DNA of 14,179 nucleotides from Deferribacteraceae bacterium (GCA_031278965.1 JAITJJ010000028.1:1-14179); one strand, 5' to 3'. Numbered from the stretch's first letter, positions 5,832 to 14,179 are shown. Translations and numbers: made by a program. The notes: generated from the sequence alone by a model not told the origin.

Positions 5832-8597
5832 ATGACGGGATGCCGGTTTGCTCTCCTCGCTCTGTTTGTTCTGTTTATCTTTTCTGCCTGTTCCGGAGAG
5901 AAGGCGACCGTTGGGGATGCGTTCACAGACAACACCTCTGTCACCTCCGCCGTTGCAAGCCGTGAACCGCTTATCAGTGAAGGGAATAACGCTTTTCTTA
6001 GAGGGGATTTTAGGCAGGCTGTTTCTTACTATGAGATGGGGTTAAGGGAAAACCGCTCTGTTGCCTATTATAATATGGGTGTCAGCTACTACCTTATGAA
6101 AGATATAAGGAAGGCGGAGGAGAACTTTCGCCTTGCGGTGGCGGAGGATCCGAACTTTGACGAGGCGGTGATGAACCTGGTGGCAACCCTTGCGGAGCAG
6201 GAAAAAACCGTTGAAGCCGAGCAGTACATGTCCCGTCTTGTGAATAAAAAGAAGAGCGCCAGGGTTTATGTTGATATGGCGAACCTCTCGCTTAAAAACG
6301 GGAACTCCGCTTCAGCCCTCTTTTACTACCAAAAGGCACTGGAGATAGATGATAATTCCCCGTATATCCTCTCCAACTATGCCAACTTTATGGTAAGCAT
6401 GGGAGAGCTTGATGAAGGGGAGCGCATATTAAACCTCCTGCCGAACCGGGATTTCAATATAAACTATAATCTCGCCTATATTGCTTTCAGCAGAAGAGAT
6501 CCCGCCACCGCATATTTTAACGCTAAATCTGCAATGGAGTTTGACGGAACGGAAGAGGGCTACAATAAACTTGCCGCCCTCTTCGCAAGCCTTAAAAAAT
6601 ATCCCGATGAAACCTCCGCCCTGCGCCGCGCCATACTATGGAATCCAAAAAAAGAATACCGTCTCCGCCTTGTTAAAAGCTACCTTAGAAATTGGAACCT
6701 TGATATGGCGGCGGATGAGGCCAACGGATTGTTAAATGATTATTCGCAGGACATACCCGTAATAGTTGCAAACTATGAGGTGCAGGTGGCTATGGGCAAC
6801 AGCGTGACTGCCGGAAATTTCATACGCAAAGAATACGAAAGAGATAAGGGGGATCGCCTCCTCTATCAGACGGTCAGGCATATGTGCCTCTTTGACGGAG
6901 AGACAGAAGAGGCGCGCCGTCTGTTAAGCGGCGCTCCGGATACCCCGTTTGCCAACCTTGCGCGGGCAGCATACCATATCCGCGCCGGAAACTTGAAAAG
7001 CGCCGAAAGCTCTCTTGCGAAAGTGCCGGAAAGCACGATAAACGATTACTATATTTATAAGAGCTTTCTCCAATTTAAGGATAAGAGCTTGCGGGAAGCG
7101 GAACTGACCGCCTTGAAGATAGACGAATCCAAACCGGAATACTTCTGGTATCACTTTGTTTTAGCCTGGGATCTCCGTAAGCCGGAGCGTATAATAGAGC
7201 TTACCAACTCCTATAGGGAGGATTATATAATAGCTTCTCGTGTGCCAATATTAAACTTCTCCCTTACCCCCGTTAAAGAGGATTTATCCTTTAACTTTAA
7301 GTTTGACGGGCTTGGGACGGATATGGCGGGGATCCTCCTCTATCCGTTCTTCATTGAACCGGATGAGATATATCCGTTTCTGATATTAGGCTACCGTCTG
7401 TTAAAAGATTCGGAGGAAGCCGCCGCTCTGATACAACTTCAACGTTCCTTAATATATTCCGATGCTGTCCGCCTTAATAACGAGGGCGCGGAATTACTTC
7501 TGATCTATGATTATAAAGCCGCCCTTGCAAAGTTCAATCAAGCCTTTGATCTCTTAAAAAACGACCCGTTCCTTAGATACAATATGGGGGTTGCCCACCT
7601 TATGGGCGGGGAATTTCAGAAAGCTGAGAAGGAGTTTGCGGAGGCAATCCGCTTGAATAGATATCTTGTTCCGGCTTATGTGGGGCAAGGTTACGCCGTG
7701 AACCGTCAAGGCAAATCCTCTGTGGCGGACGGGCTCTTTTATCAGGCGAAACTGACGGCGGAGGAGTATGAAGCCCTTGATAACCTGACTATTATCCTCC
7801 CTATGGTGACTAGGGCAAAGTATCTTGCTATGCTTGCCCTCTCTGAAATGGATGAGATTGTTCAGCAGATTGACGAAGAGAATAACCGGGATAACTTTAT
7901 GGATACTGTGGCGGCGGCGGCAAGATTTTACCTCACCTCAGATATGACAGAGCTTGAGATTATCAGAAGCAACAACGCTTTTCACAGCGACGATCTCGCC
8001 TATCTCCTCGAGCTTAGAACAACACCCCTATCCGCTATGACGGAAAGAGTTTTTGCCGACCGCAGCACGGTCATGGCAGCAAAATATATAACTTTGGACC
8101 GCAAGCGCCTGTTTGATGAAAGATTGCTTGAGCTCTATATGAAAGAGAGTATGATCTTAACGGAGCTTGTAAATTATGCTATCCTGTCGGGAGATAAAGA
8201 TAAGGGGCTGCGGTATCTTCAGCTGTTGAACTACAATGATTATCGCTATGTACTGCAGTATAAGGCCTCTATGTATTATTTTCTCTGGACAAGGGGTTTT
8301 ATCAACGTTGCAGCTTCTTCCAACACCCTTGAAAACGCCCGCTATTACGATAAAGAGGTTCATTATTATCGGGCGCTCTTTTACCTGATTACCAATAACC
8401 GAAACCGCTTTGCAGACCAAGCCAATCAATATGCTGCCCGTTACCCGGAGGATTACCGGGCAAGTTTGCTGGTATCCTTAAATCACCTTCAAGAAAGGGA
8501 GATGGGCGAATTTCTTTCCGGTATAAACAAGCTCCTTTCTGATGAACCGTATCTCTTTAATAAAATGCCGCTTGGAGTGGATATTGAGCGTTTTTAG
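5832..8597 (+). CDS. Large TPR-repeat lipoprotein
   Basis: The 921-residue product starts with MTGCRFALLALFVLFIFSAC: a hydrophobic signal ending in a lipobox-like FSAC with Cys20 as the lipidation site (Phe at -3 is unusual). A clear run of tetratricopeptide repeats covers about 47-215 (for example AFLRGDFRQAVSYYEMGL, then NMGVSYYLMKDIRKAEENF). A second cluster covers about 546-640 (AELLLIYDYKAALAKFNQAF, NMGVAHLMGGEFQKAEKEF). The rest looks helical and may be diverged repeats. TPR lipoproteins act as scaffolds or sensors at the periplasmic face of a membrane. It is the first gene of a three-gene unit; its stop overlaps the next gene's likely start, and the third gene is a response regulator-phosphatase-kinase. 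A role in sensing or assembling envelope structures for that pathway is inferred. The ribosome binding site is weak. Confidence 0.85.
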   Translation: MTGCRFALLALFVLFIFSACSGEKATVGDAFTDNTSVTSAVASREPLISEGNNAFLRGDFRQAVSYYEMGLRENRSVAYYNMGVSYYLMKDIRKAEENFRLAVAEDPNFDEAVMNLVATLAEQEKTVEAEQYMSRLVNKKKSARVYVDMANLSLKNGNSASALFYYQKALEIDDNSPYILSNYANFMVSMGELDEGERILNLLPNRDFNINYNLAYIAFSRRDPATAYFNAKSAMEFDGTEEGYNKLAALFASLKKYPDETSALRRAILWNPKKEYRLRLVKSYLRNWNLDMAADEANGLLNDYSQDIPVIVANYEVQVAMGNSVTAGNFIRKEYERDKGDRLLYQTVRHMCLFDGETEEARRLLSGAPDTPFANLARAAYHIRAGNLKSAESSLAKVPESTINDYYIYKSFLQFKDKSLREAELTALKIDESKPEYFWYHFVLAWDLRKPERIIELTNSYREDYIIASRVPILNFSLTPVKEDLSFNFKFDGLGTDMAGILLYPFFIEPDEIYPFLILGYRLLKDSEEAAALIQLQRSLIYSDAVRLNNEGAELLLIYDYKAALAKFNQAFDLLKNDPFLRYNMGVAHLMGGEFQKAEKEFAEAIRLNRYLVPAYVGQGYAVNRQGKSSVADGLFYQAKLTAEEYEALDNLTIILPMVTRAKYLAMLALSEMDEIVQQIDEENNRDNFMDTVAAAARFYLTSDMTELEIIRSNNAFHSDDLAYLLELRTTPLSAMTERVFADRSTVMAAKYITLDRKRLFDERLLELYMKESMILTELVNYAILSGDKDKGLRYLQLLNYNDYRYVLQYKASMYYFLWTRGFINVAASSNTLENARYYDKEVHYYRALFYLITNNRNRFADQANQYAARYPEDYRASLLVSLNHLQEREMGEFLSGINKLLSDEPYLFNKMPLGVDIERF

Positions 8598-9093
8598 GGT
8601 TGATATTTTTTACAGATGTTTCTTTCTTGCGGCGCTTGCCGCCCTTGCCGCCCTTGCGGTCTGCTATCGGAATGAAAAAGTTTATATACTCTTCCTGCTG
8701 ACAATAATACTGTTTGTTGTCCTTTCGGTATACGCCTTCACCCTTAAAGTTGAAACTGACGGGACAGAACTGAGGAAAAAGACTATATTCGGGGGAAAAA
8801 AAGTAAACCTGAAAGAAGTAACGGATCTCTCCGTAATGAATCTGAGGGGTCGTTATGCATTTTTCTTTATCACCGATATGAGTTTTGTTATGATCTCAAG
8901 CTCGCTAAATAATTTTGAGGCGTTGCGGGAGGCGATACTTCAGAACCTATCTGAAAATTGCCGCGCTGCTCTGGAAAAGATACCTGTCGGCGCGGCAGGA
9001 AAAAAAGCGAGGCGGTTCAAGATATTTCTTGCGCTTCTATTGTTTGCGGTGGTTGGAGTGCTGCTTTGGAGGAGTTTTAATGCAGGAATCTGA
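8584..9093 (+). CDS. Small membrane protein with three TM helices and possible PH-like domain
   Basis: I place the start at a TTG (8584) because GGAG lies 6 bases upstream and because it overlaps the end of the TPR gene by only 14 bases. An in-frame ATG at 8542 would overlap it by 56. The resulting 169 residues have hydrophobic helices at about 9-28 (with Ala-Ala-Leu repeats), 33-52 and 146-163. The segment between them, 55-132, is a soluble strand-rich region plus a helix (VETDGTELRKKTIFGGKKVN ... EALREAILQNL). That layout is like the small bacterial PH-type domains attached to membrane helices, but I cannot assign the family with confidence. Its stop overlaps the next start by 14 bases, which suggests translational coupling. 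It could link the lipoprotein outside to the cytoplasmic signalling protein. Confidence 0.65.
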   Translation: MSVFRVDIFYRCFFLAALAALAALAVCYRNEKVYILFLLTIILFVVLSVYAFTLKVETDGTELRKKTIFGGKKVNLKEVTDLSVMNLRGRYAFFFITDMSFVMISSSLNNFEALREAILQNLSENCRAALEKIPVGAAGKKARRFKIFLALLLFAVVGVLLWRSFNAGI

Positions 9094-10720
9094 GATTTCC
9101 ATATTATACGTTGAAGATGACCAGGTGATGCGTGAAGCGGTGGCTTCAAGGCTTTCACGAAGGTTTGAAAAGATGTATATCTGCTCCTCCGCTGAGGAAG
9201 CCCTTGATATATTTAAGAAATACCATGTTGATCTGGTTCTTACGGATTATATGCTCCCCGGCTTAAACGGGATTGAGCTTATAGCCTCTATCAGGCAGAA
9301 AAATTGGGATATCCCAATAGTTCTTATCACAGGGTACGCCGATTCCGATTTTCTTATGGAGGCGATAAATCTGGGCGTTACCCAATTTGTGACTAAACCG
9401 ATCGATCCTGCAGTTCTTATGAACGCCATAGACTTTGCAATTCAGCGGGTTGTAAATGAGAACCTGAAACGGAAAAACTCCCAACAGGAGCTTGAGCTTT
9501 TAAAATTCCGCGAAAAATATCACTATTCCCAACAGGAGGCGGCTTTTAAAAAAGAGCTGAAGGCGCTTAAAAACGATTATCACGAAAGAATTATAGATGT
9601 TTCCGGTCGGCGTTGGATGATTGACACCCTCTATCAAGGGTTGGACATTATCTGCGGAGATGCTTTTTCTGTCCGCCGTCTGGATGACAGGCACCTGTTC
9701 TGCTTTGTTCTTGACGCTATGGGGAAGGGAGTCGGAGCATCCATTACATCTATGTCCGCCACCCACTATCTTAATCATCAGGTTGATCTTCTGGGAAAAG
9801 AGTTGACGTTGGAAAAGATCGTAGGCGGGTTCCTCCCCTATATTGAAAAGATACTCCTTGAAGAAGAGATTCTTTGCGCCGCTTTTATTACCGTTGATTT
9901 TGAGAAAGAGGCTCTGCGATATGCCACATTTTCAATGCCGAATATCCTGCTCGGCTATTCTGACGGGAGCGTTAAGGAGATTGCCAGCAATAATATCCCC
10001 ATTATAAAGTCTAAAACCGATTTTGAAGTGGGGGAAATATCCATTAGAACTATCCAGAGGCTTATGATCACAAGTGACGGTCTCACGGAAGCAGAGCAGG
10101 GTGATGTTGTATACGAGCAGCTTATAAAGAGCGATTTCAGTCAATGCGGCATCCTCTCCAGTTTTAAGAGCACCTTGGAGGAGAGGGGGATGGAGCCTAA
10201 AGATGATGTTACGGTTTTTTTTCTCCGCCGCGCCGTAAAAGACCCGGCATGGGAGGTTGCCTGCACCGTAGAGAGCACTCTGGCAGGGGTTGCGGAGCTC
10301 GATGAATTTTTTAAGGATAGCGTTGCCAATCTGGAGATAAGCGAAGAGCTTGGGACAAAGCTCTTTGTTGCTTACAGTGAAGCTGTTATAAATGCTTTTG
10401 AACACGGCAGCCTTGAAATTGGAATGAGGGAAAAGCATAACAGCATAAATGAAGACCGTTATGAAACGCTGTTAAATAAAAAATCGCTGGAAAACCGCCA
10501 TAAAAAGATCACCTGTTCTGTGGCATATATAGATGAGCGCATTCCTATCCTTAGAATATCGGTGTTGGACGAGGGAAAAGGGGTAATAAACTATGGATTT
10601 GACTCTGACCGCTCCGAAGCAATTTTTTGCGGGCGGGGTGTGGAGATAATAAGGAACTATGTGGATCAGCTGTATTATTCGGAAACCGGCAATGAAATAA
10701 TAATGCTGAAAACATTGTAA
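9080..10720 (+). CDS. Response regulator - PP2C (SpoIIE/RsbU-type) phosphatase - RsbW-like kinase fusion
   Basis: The start is the ATG at 9080, preceded by GGAGGAG at 9068-9074 (546 residues). Residues 5-120 are a receiver domain with acidic pocket Asp13/Asp14, phospho-acceptor Asp56 (LVLTDYMLPG), Thr84 and Lys106 (TKP). Residues about 125-172 form a charged helical linker. Residues 180-385 are a PPM/PP2C phosphatase with metal-ligand aspartates Asp194 (CGD), Asp212 (DAMGKG), Asp333 (SDG) and DD 375-376. Residues 395-546 are a GHKL ATPase of the anti-sigma kinase class: N-box EAVINAFEHG (434-443), DEGKG (497-501) and GRGVEII (518-524). The known parallel is HsbR of Pseudomonas, with the same domain order, which dephosphorylates and phosphorylates the anti-anti-sigma factor HsbA. 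All key residues look intact, so it should be bifunctional. No STAS partner or sensor histidine kinase is present in this window. Confidence 0.9.
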   Translation: MQESEISILYVEDDQVMREAVASRLSRRFEKMYICSSAEEALDIFKKYHVDLVLTDYMLPGLNGIELIASIRQKNWDIPIVLITGYADSDFLMEAINLGVTQFVTKPIDPAVLMNAIDFAIQRVVNENLKRKNSQQELELLKFREKYHYSQQEAAFKKELKALKNDYHERIIDVSGRRWMIDTLYQGLDIICGDAFSVRRLDDRHLFCFVLDAMGKGVGASITSMSATHYLNHQVDLLGKELTLEKIVGGFLPYIEKILLEEEILCAAFITVDFEKEALRYATFSMPNILLGYSDGSVKEIASNNIPIIKSKTDFEVGEISIRTIQRLMITSDGLTEAEQGDVVYEQLIKSDFSQCGILSSFKSTLEERGMEPKDDVTVFFLRRAVKDPAWEVACTVESTLAGVAELDEFFKDSVANLEISEELGTKLFVAYSEAVINAFEHGSLEIGMREKHNSINEDRYETLLNKKSLENRHKKITCSVAYIDERIPILRISVLDEGKGVINYGFDSDRSEAIFCGRGVEIIRNYVDQLYYSETGNEIIMLKTL

Positions 10721-10778
10721 AGTGCAAAACATTTAAACGCAGATTCAAAGCCGCTCTTGCCTTTCCCCGTTTTGCGCC

Positions 10779-10798
10779 GCCGGTTTTTCGGCATTTTT
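10779..10798 (+). terminator. Weak rho-independent terminator after the signalling operon
   Basis: GCCG (10779-10782) and CGGC (10789-10792) form a 4-bp GC stem around a T-rich loop, followed by A and five Ts (10794-10798). It lies between the convergent plus-strand signalling operon and minus-strand tmk. The stem is short, so efficiency is uncertain. Confidence 0.4.
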
Positions 10799-10802
10799 GC
10801 CC

Positions 10803-11477
10803 TTAGAAAAACCTTGCTCTTACCGCCTCCGCTATTTCCGCCGCTATCTCTTTTTCGCTTTTAGCCGCGTTTATAACGACAGTTTCTCCGTATCTGGCGG
10901 CGGCGGCGTATTCAAGAAACCCTTCCCTTGTTTTTTGAAAGAAAGCAGTTTTTTCCGCTTCAAAGCGTCCTTCCTCTGCCGCCTTTCCCTCTGTTTCAAG
11001 CCTTGAAATGGAGCGTTGAAGAGCGTTTTCAGTATCTAAATCAAGAATTATAGTGAGATTGGGATAGTATTTCACGGTATAAGGGAGCACTGCTTCCAGA
11101 AGTGCAGCCGGGGCGCCCCGTCCGCACACCTGATAAGCCCAAGTGGAAGAAAGGAAGCGATCGGATATTACCCATACGCCGGAGTTTAAGAGTTCTGAAA
11201 TTTTAATCTGATGTTCCGAGCGATCCGCGCTGAATAAGAGCAGCTCCGCCTCTTTTGAGAGCGTTGTCCGCTTGTTTAAGAGAATCCGGCGTATCTCCCG
11301 CCCGCTTGCGGTTCCTCCTGGTTCATAGGTGGATACGGCCTTCACTCCGTTTTCTTTAAGATAAGCCACAAGCAAAGCGGTTTGAGTAGTTTTCCCCGTC
11401 CCGTCAATCCCGTCTATAACTATAAATCGGGGGAGGCTCTCTCTTCTGATAGTTCCTTTAGCTGCAGCTCGACGCAT
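10803..11477 (-). CDS. tmk: Thymidylate kinase (dTMP kinase)
   Basis: It phosphorylates dTMP to dTDP with ATP in dTTP synthesis. The 224 residues carry the P-loop GIDGTGKTT (23-31), the dTMP-site EPGGT (52-56), LFSADRSEH (82-90) and ISDRFLSSTWAYQ (104-116), the DR-x-x-x-S-x-x-AYQ signature with Phe in place of the usual Tyr/His. A lid region rich in charged residues follows around 155-172 (ETEGKAAEEGRFEAEK). The ATG at 11477 overlaps the MOSC/MogA gene by 20 bases and has AGGG very close to it. The resulting N-terminus is some 12-15 residues longer than usual before FIVIDG, so a later non-ATG start is possible. It is the last gene of the minus-strand operon. Confidence 0.93.
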   Translation of the reverse strand: MRRAAAKGTIRRESLPRFIVIDGIDGTGKTTQTALLVAYLKENGVKAVSTYEPGGTASGREIRRILLNKRTTLSKEAELLLFSADRSEHQIKISELLNSGVWVISDRFLSSTWAYQVCGRGAPAALLEAVLPYTVKYYPNLTIILDLDTENALQRSISRLETEGKAAEEGRFEAEKTAFFQKTREGFLEYAAAARYGETVVINAAKSEKEIAAEIAEAVRARFF

Positions 11478-12402
11478 CGCCCTGTAACTTCATGATAGTA
11501 TGCTCCACCGCGCCAATTACCGCCTCCAGATTTTCAACTGCCGCTTTGGGGCTTCCGGGAACGCTTAATATCAAGGTGCTACCCCGGCTTCCGCACACGC
11601 TCCTTGATATTATAGCTTTAATGGTTATTTCACGGCATCGGGCGCGCATAGCTTCTTCATAGCCGGGAATGCGGCGGGAGATAACATTTAATATGGCGTC
11701 CGGTGCAATATCCCTGGGGGATACTCCGGTAGAGCCATTTGTTACAACCAGATCAAGTTTTTGAACATCACAGAAATCCGTTAAAATCATTTCAAGCCGT
11801 TTTTCTTCATCGGGCAAAAGTTCATTTCTAATATAAGAAACAGGGAGTTTTTCTTTAATAAATTTCTCAAGAGCCGGACCAGTTTCATCGGGGTATACCC
11901 CTCCGGCAGCCCTGTCGCTTAATGTGACGAGCCCCACCGAAAAACCTTTTTTAGGAACTATGGTTACGGGAGTTCCCACCCTTATGACTCCCCCTTTCAG
12001 TACCTTTGCGAAGATGCCTTCCCTCGGCATAACGCAATCCCCAGTGGTCTTAAAGATGGCGCACCTTGCGTGGCAAACCTTCCCTATCTGGGTGACGACA
12101 AGCTCGGCTGCCCCAAGCTGTATATGCTCTCCCACTTTTGCGTTGGGGATATCCACCCCCCAAGTGGTTATATTCTCCGCAAAGTCGCCGCCGTGAACAG
12201 CAAGCCCTTTGGCGGCAATTTTATCGATACTTTCCTGCGCCAAAAGGCTAATCTGACGATGCCAATCTCCCGCGTGGGCATCTCCGTCTATGCCGTAGGC
12301 AGTGAGGAGCTTTGCCTGCGTGACGTTTGTTTTTGGAACCCCTTTCTTGTCGCTCAGAGAGATGTAGTTAATCTTCCCGCTGTTTGCTTCTGATTTTTTC
12401 AT
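11458..12402 (-). CDS. MOSC domain - MogA-type molybdopterin adenylyltransferase fusion
   Basis: The 314-residue protein joins two molybdenum cofactor domains. Residues about 10-150 are a MOSC domain (GIDGDAHAGDWHRQISLLAQE, then VVTQIGKVCHARCAIFKTTG with Cys110, Cys114 and Cys123, of the kind used to carry sulfur). Residues about 155-310 are a MogA/MoaB-fold domain with GLVTLSDRAAGG, TNGSTGVSPRD (221-231) and VPGSPKA, which bind molybdopterin and ATP in the adenylylation step before molybdate insertion. It should act in the cytoplasm in Mo- or W-cofactor synthesis. The ATG at 12402 follows AGGCGG, which overlaps the argF stop 10 bases upstream. Such MOSC-MogA fusions are known in anaerobes; its place between argF and tmk appears to be simple operon packing. 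Confidence 0.9.
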   Translation of the reverse strand: MKKSEANSGKINYISLSDKKGVPKTNVTQAKLLTAYGIDGDAHAGDWHRQISLLAQESIDKIAAKGLAVHGGDFAENITTWGVDIPNAKVGEHIQLGAAELVVTQIGKVCHARCAIFKTTGDCVMPREGIFAKVLKGGVIRVGTPVTIVPKKGFSVGLVTLSDRAAGGVYPDETGPALEKFIKEKLPVSYIRNELLPDEEKRLEMILTDFCDVQKLDLVVTNGSTGVSPRDIAPDAILNVISRRIPGYEEAMRARCREITIKAIISRSVCGSRGSTLILSVPGSPKAAVENLEAVIGAVEHTIMKLQGDASSCS

Positions 12403-12412
12403 AACTAACCGC

Positions 12413-13330
12413 CTAAAATAGTTTTGACATTATTGCCTTATGAATATGGAGGCGGTTTTCGGCTTCGTCAAAGACTGCAGACGATTTTGATTCGAAAACC
12501 TCTTCAGTAACTTCTTCTCCCATATGCGCCGGGAGACAGTGCATAAATACGGCGTGCGGCGCCGCTTTTGCCATTAAAGCGGCGTTCACCTGAAACGGTT
12601 TAAGAAAGCCTCTCTTCCTCTCCGCATCCGCTTCCTGCCCCATACTTGCCCAAACATCCGTGGTTATAACATCCGCATTATATGCCGCTGCTTGTGCATC
12701 TGCTGAGCAATCTATCTTCCCGCCGCCCTTTTTTGCTTCCTTTACGGCAGCGGATATTATCTCCTTATCGGGGGCACACTCCGCTGGAGATGCTATGGCA
12801 AGGTGGAAACCGAAACGGGCTGCGGCGTTCGCCCAAGAGTGAGCGATATTGTTCCCGTCTCCGATATAGGCGACCTTAATCCCGTCATAGCGTCCGAACC
12901 GCTCGTAAAAGGTGAGAACGTCTGCCAAAATCTGGCAAGGGTGGTGCGTATCTGTAAGGGCGTTTATAACAGGGACATCAGAGTATTCCGCAAGCTCCAG
13001 AAGTCGCGAATGCCCATAGGTGCGAAGGGTTATCCCGTGCACGTAGCGGGAGAGAACACGGGCAGTATCCCGTATCCGCTCCCCTCTGCCAAGCTGAATA
13101 TCGCTCCCGGATAAAAAGAGGGGGTGCCCCCCAAGTTCCCTGACACCGACTTCAAAAGAGACTCTGGTGCGGGTGGAGGATTTTTCAAAGATAAGGGCAA
13201 TACTTTTGCCCGCAAGGACGGTATTATGAGGGATATTCACGCTTCGCTCTTTTTTCAGGGTTATGGCGGTATCTATGATATCTTTAAGTTCCGCCGTTTC
13301 AGCGTCAAGGATCGTAAGAAAGTTTTTCAC
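12413..13330 (-). CDS. argF: Ornithine carbamoyltransferase
   Basis: It makes citrulline from ornithine and carbamoyl phosphate in arginine synthesis. The 305-residue length is typical. The carbamoyl phosphate site SSTRTR is at 51-56, HPCQ at 130-133, the ornithine-binding DVWASMG at 225-231 and HCLPAH at 264-269, all intact. The start is a GTG (13330) that overlaps the argD stop in a GTGA junction, so the two genes are translationally coupled. The biosynthetic (argF) rather than catabolic (arcB) role is supported by argD upstream. Confidence 0.96.
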   Translation of the reverse strand: MKNFLTILDAETAELKDIIDTAITLKKERSVNIPHNTVLAGKSIALIFEKSSTRTRVSFEVGVRELGGHPLFLSGSDIQLGRGERIRDTARVLSRYVHGITLRTYGHSRLLELAEYSDVPVINALTDTHHPCQILADVLTFYERFGRYDGIKVAYIGDGNNIAHSWANAAARFGFHLAIASPAECAPDKEIISAAVKEAKKGGGKIDCSADAQAAAYNADVITTDVWASMGQEADAERKRGFLKPFQVNAALMAKAAPHAVFMHCLPAHMGEEVTEEVFESKSSAVFDEAENRLHIHKAIMSKLF

Positions 13331-14179
13331 AGGAGGGTTCTCCGATATGCTTCCTTGGCTTTTTCTGCGGCTTCCTCAAGCTCGTTTATGGTAGCGGTAA
13401 GCGGCGGATAGAAACGAACGGAGTTCAACCCGCCAGGAAGCGCCACAAGTTCTTCATCCAGAGCATTGTTTATAAAATCCGTGTTGGAGAAAGGGAAAGT
13501 TGCCCCTGTCATAAGACCGTCGCCCCTAATGGAAATCTCGTCATACTTTGGAAATTCCGAGAGCGCATTTAAGAGATATTTTCTAAAATACTCCCCCTTT
13601 TTATTTACTTCCTCTAAAAAACCTTCCTCCAGAAGAAGATCCAACACCGCATGCGCCGCCGCGGCGGCTATAAGGTTTCCGCCGAAGGTGCTGGCATGGG
13701 TTCCATAGGTAAAAAGATCGGCCACGTTCTCCGTTGCCGCTACAGCTCCCATAGGCAAACCGTTGGCGATGCTCTTTGCAAGGGTCATAATATCCGGTGG
13801 TGTGTCAAGGCGTTCATAGGCAAAAATCTTTCCCGCCCTCCCAAATGCGGTTTGAACCTCATCATATACAACCAAAATCTTGTTCTGGCGCGCAAGGCGC
13901 ACGAGAGCCTTTACATAATCGTGCTCTGCGGGGATAACCCCGGCTTCGCCCTGATATATCTCTATTATTACGGCGCAAACATCCTCTTTTGCAATCTCTT
14001 CTTCAAAGGCGGCAAGGTTGTTCAGCGGGATATGGGTAAAAAAATCCGCTATCGGTTCGAAGCCTTTATGAACTTTATCCTGTCCGGTGGCGGAGAGGGT
14101 GGCGTAAGTGCGCCCGTGAAAACTGTTCAGCATGGTGATGATGCGGGGGCGTTTCCCCCCCAGAACGTTATTGTTGTAG
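13327..14179 (-). CDS. argD: Acetylornithine aminotransferase (N-terminus beyond window edge)
   Basis: The frame is open through the right edge, so the N-terminal part is missing; about 283 codons are seen. It is a class III PLP aminotransferase: NSFHGRTYATLSATGQ near the start, the cofactor Asp in VVYDEVQTAFGRAG, TLAKSIANGLPMGA with the Schiff-base Lys, and GTHASTFGGN. These signatures with argF directly downstream identify ArgD, which transfers an amino group from glutamate to N-acetylglutamate semialdehyde. The ATG at 14133 is not the start: YNNNVLGGKRPRIIT precedes it in frame and continues the family pattern. It is the most upstream gene visible in the argD-argF-MOSC/MogA-tmk operon. Confidence 0.95.
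   Translation of the reverse strand, partial: YNNNVLGGKRPRIITMLNSFHGRTYATLSATGQDKVHKGFEPIADFFTHIPLNNLAAFEEEIAKEDVCAVIIEIYQGEAGVIPAEHDYVKALVRLARQNKILVVYDEVQTAFGRAGKIFAYERLDTPPDIMTLAKSIANGLPMGAVAATENVADLFTYGTHASTFGGNLIAAAAAHAVLDLLLEEGFLEEVNKKGEYFRKYLLNALSEFPKYDEISIRGDGLMTGATFPFSNTDFINNALDEELVALPGGLNSVRFYPPLTATINELEEAAEKAKEAYRRTLL

Noticed and set aside
8915..9079. N-terminal extension of the response regulator fusion
   Set aside because: The 55 upstream codons are a shifted reading of the membrane protein gene; a strong ribosome binding site and the canonical receiver start support the ATG at 9080.
1..14179. CRISPR arrays, tRNA or rRNA genes
   Set aside because: I found no regularly spaced repeats. 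A GGTTCGAA T-loop-like motif occurs only within argD coding sequence, without a cloverleaf.

Overview
The window looks like chromosomal DNA of a Gram-negative, anaerobic, respiring bacterium. The signs are Sec-exported multiheme cytochrome, a periplasmic flavoprotein reductase, a lipoprotein, and compact overlapping operons. A Deferribacterota-like host (relatives of Geovibrio, Denitrovibrio or Mucispirillum) is my best guess from the mix of genes. It is an inference only; nothing here is a phylogenetic marker that I can place with certainty.

Layout, left to right. (1) 1-638, minus strand: a membrane-anchored Sel1-repeat protein that runs off the left edge, preceded by a near-perfect sigma70 promoter and a second, upstream one. 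(2) 928-1761, minus: an exported protein with an LPP20/FlgT-N-like domain. (3) 1762-2658: a decayed accessory patch with a large nested hairpin next to a 5'-truncated DDE (IS481/IS3-like) transposase. (4) 2586-3320, minus: a cysteine-rich Crp/Fnr-family regulator. Divergent from it at 3429-5484 is a two-gene split flavocytochrome c: an exported FAD-dependent reductase and a tetraheme cytochrome. The short region between them holds a 16-bp near-palindrome about 42 bases upstream of the predicted reductase start of transcription, as expected for an activator site. (5) 5485-5831: a gap without a gene that I can see, ending in an AT-rich promoter-like stretch. (6) 5832-10720: three overlapping plus-strand genes, encoding a 921-residue TPR lipoprotein, a small three-helix membrane protein with a possible PH-like domain, and a response regulator fused to a PP2C (SpoIIE/RsbU-type) phosphatase and an RsbW-type kinase. 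(7) 10803-14179, minus, convergent: a housekeeping operon argD (partial) - argF - MOSC/MogA fusion - tmk, all joined by overlaps or very short gaps.

Two units are worth attention. The reductase/cytochrome/regulator locus looks like a self-contained anaerobic respiration module. Its flavoprotein appears to lack the arginine and histidine residues that define fumarate reductases, so its electron acceptor is probably something else. The TPR lipoprotein / membrane protein / response regulator-phosphatase-kinase operon looks like an envelope-linked partner-switching signalling system. Its anti-sigma-antagonist (STAS) partner is not encoded in this window.
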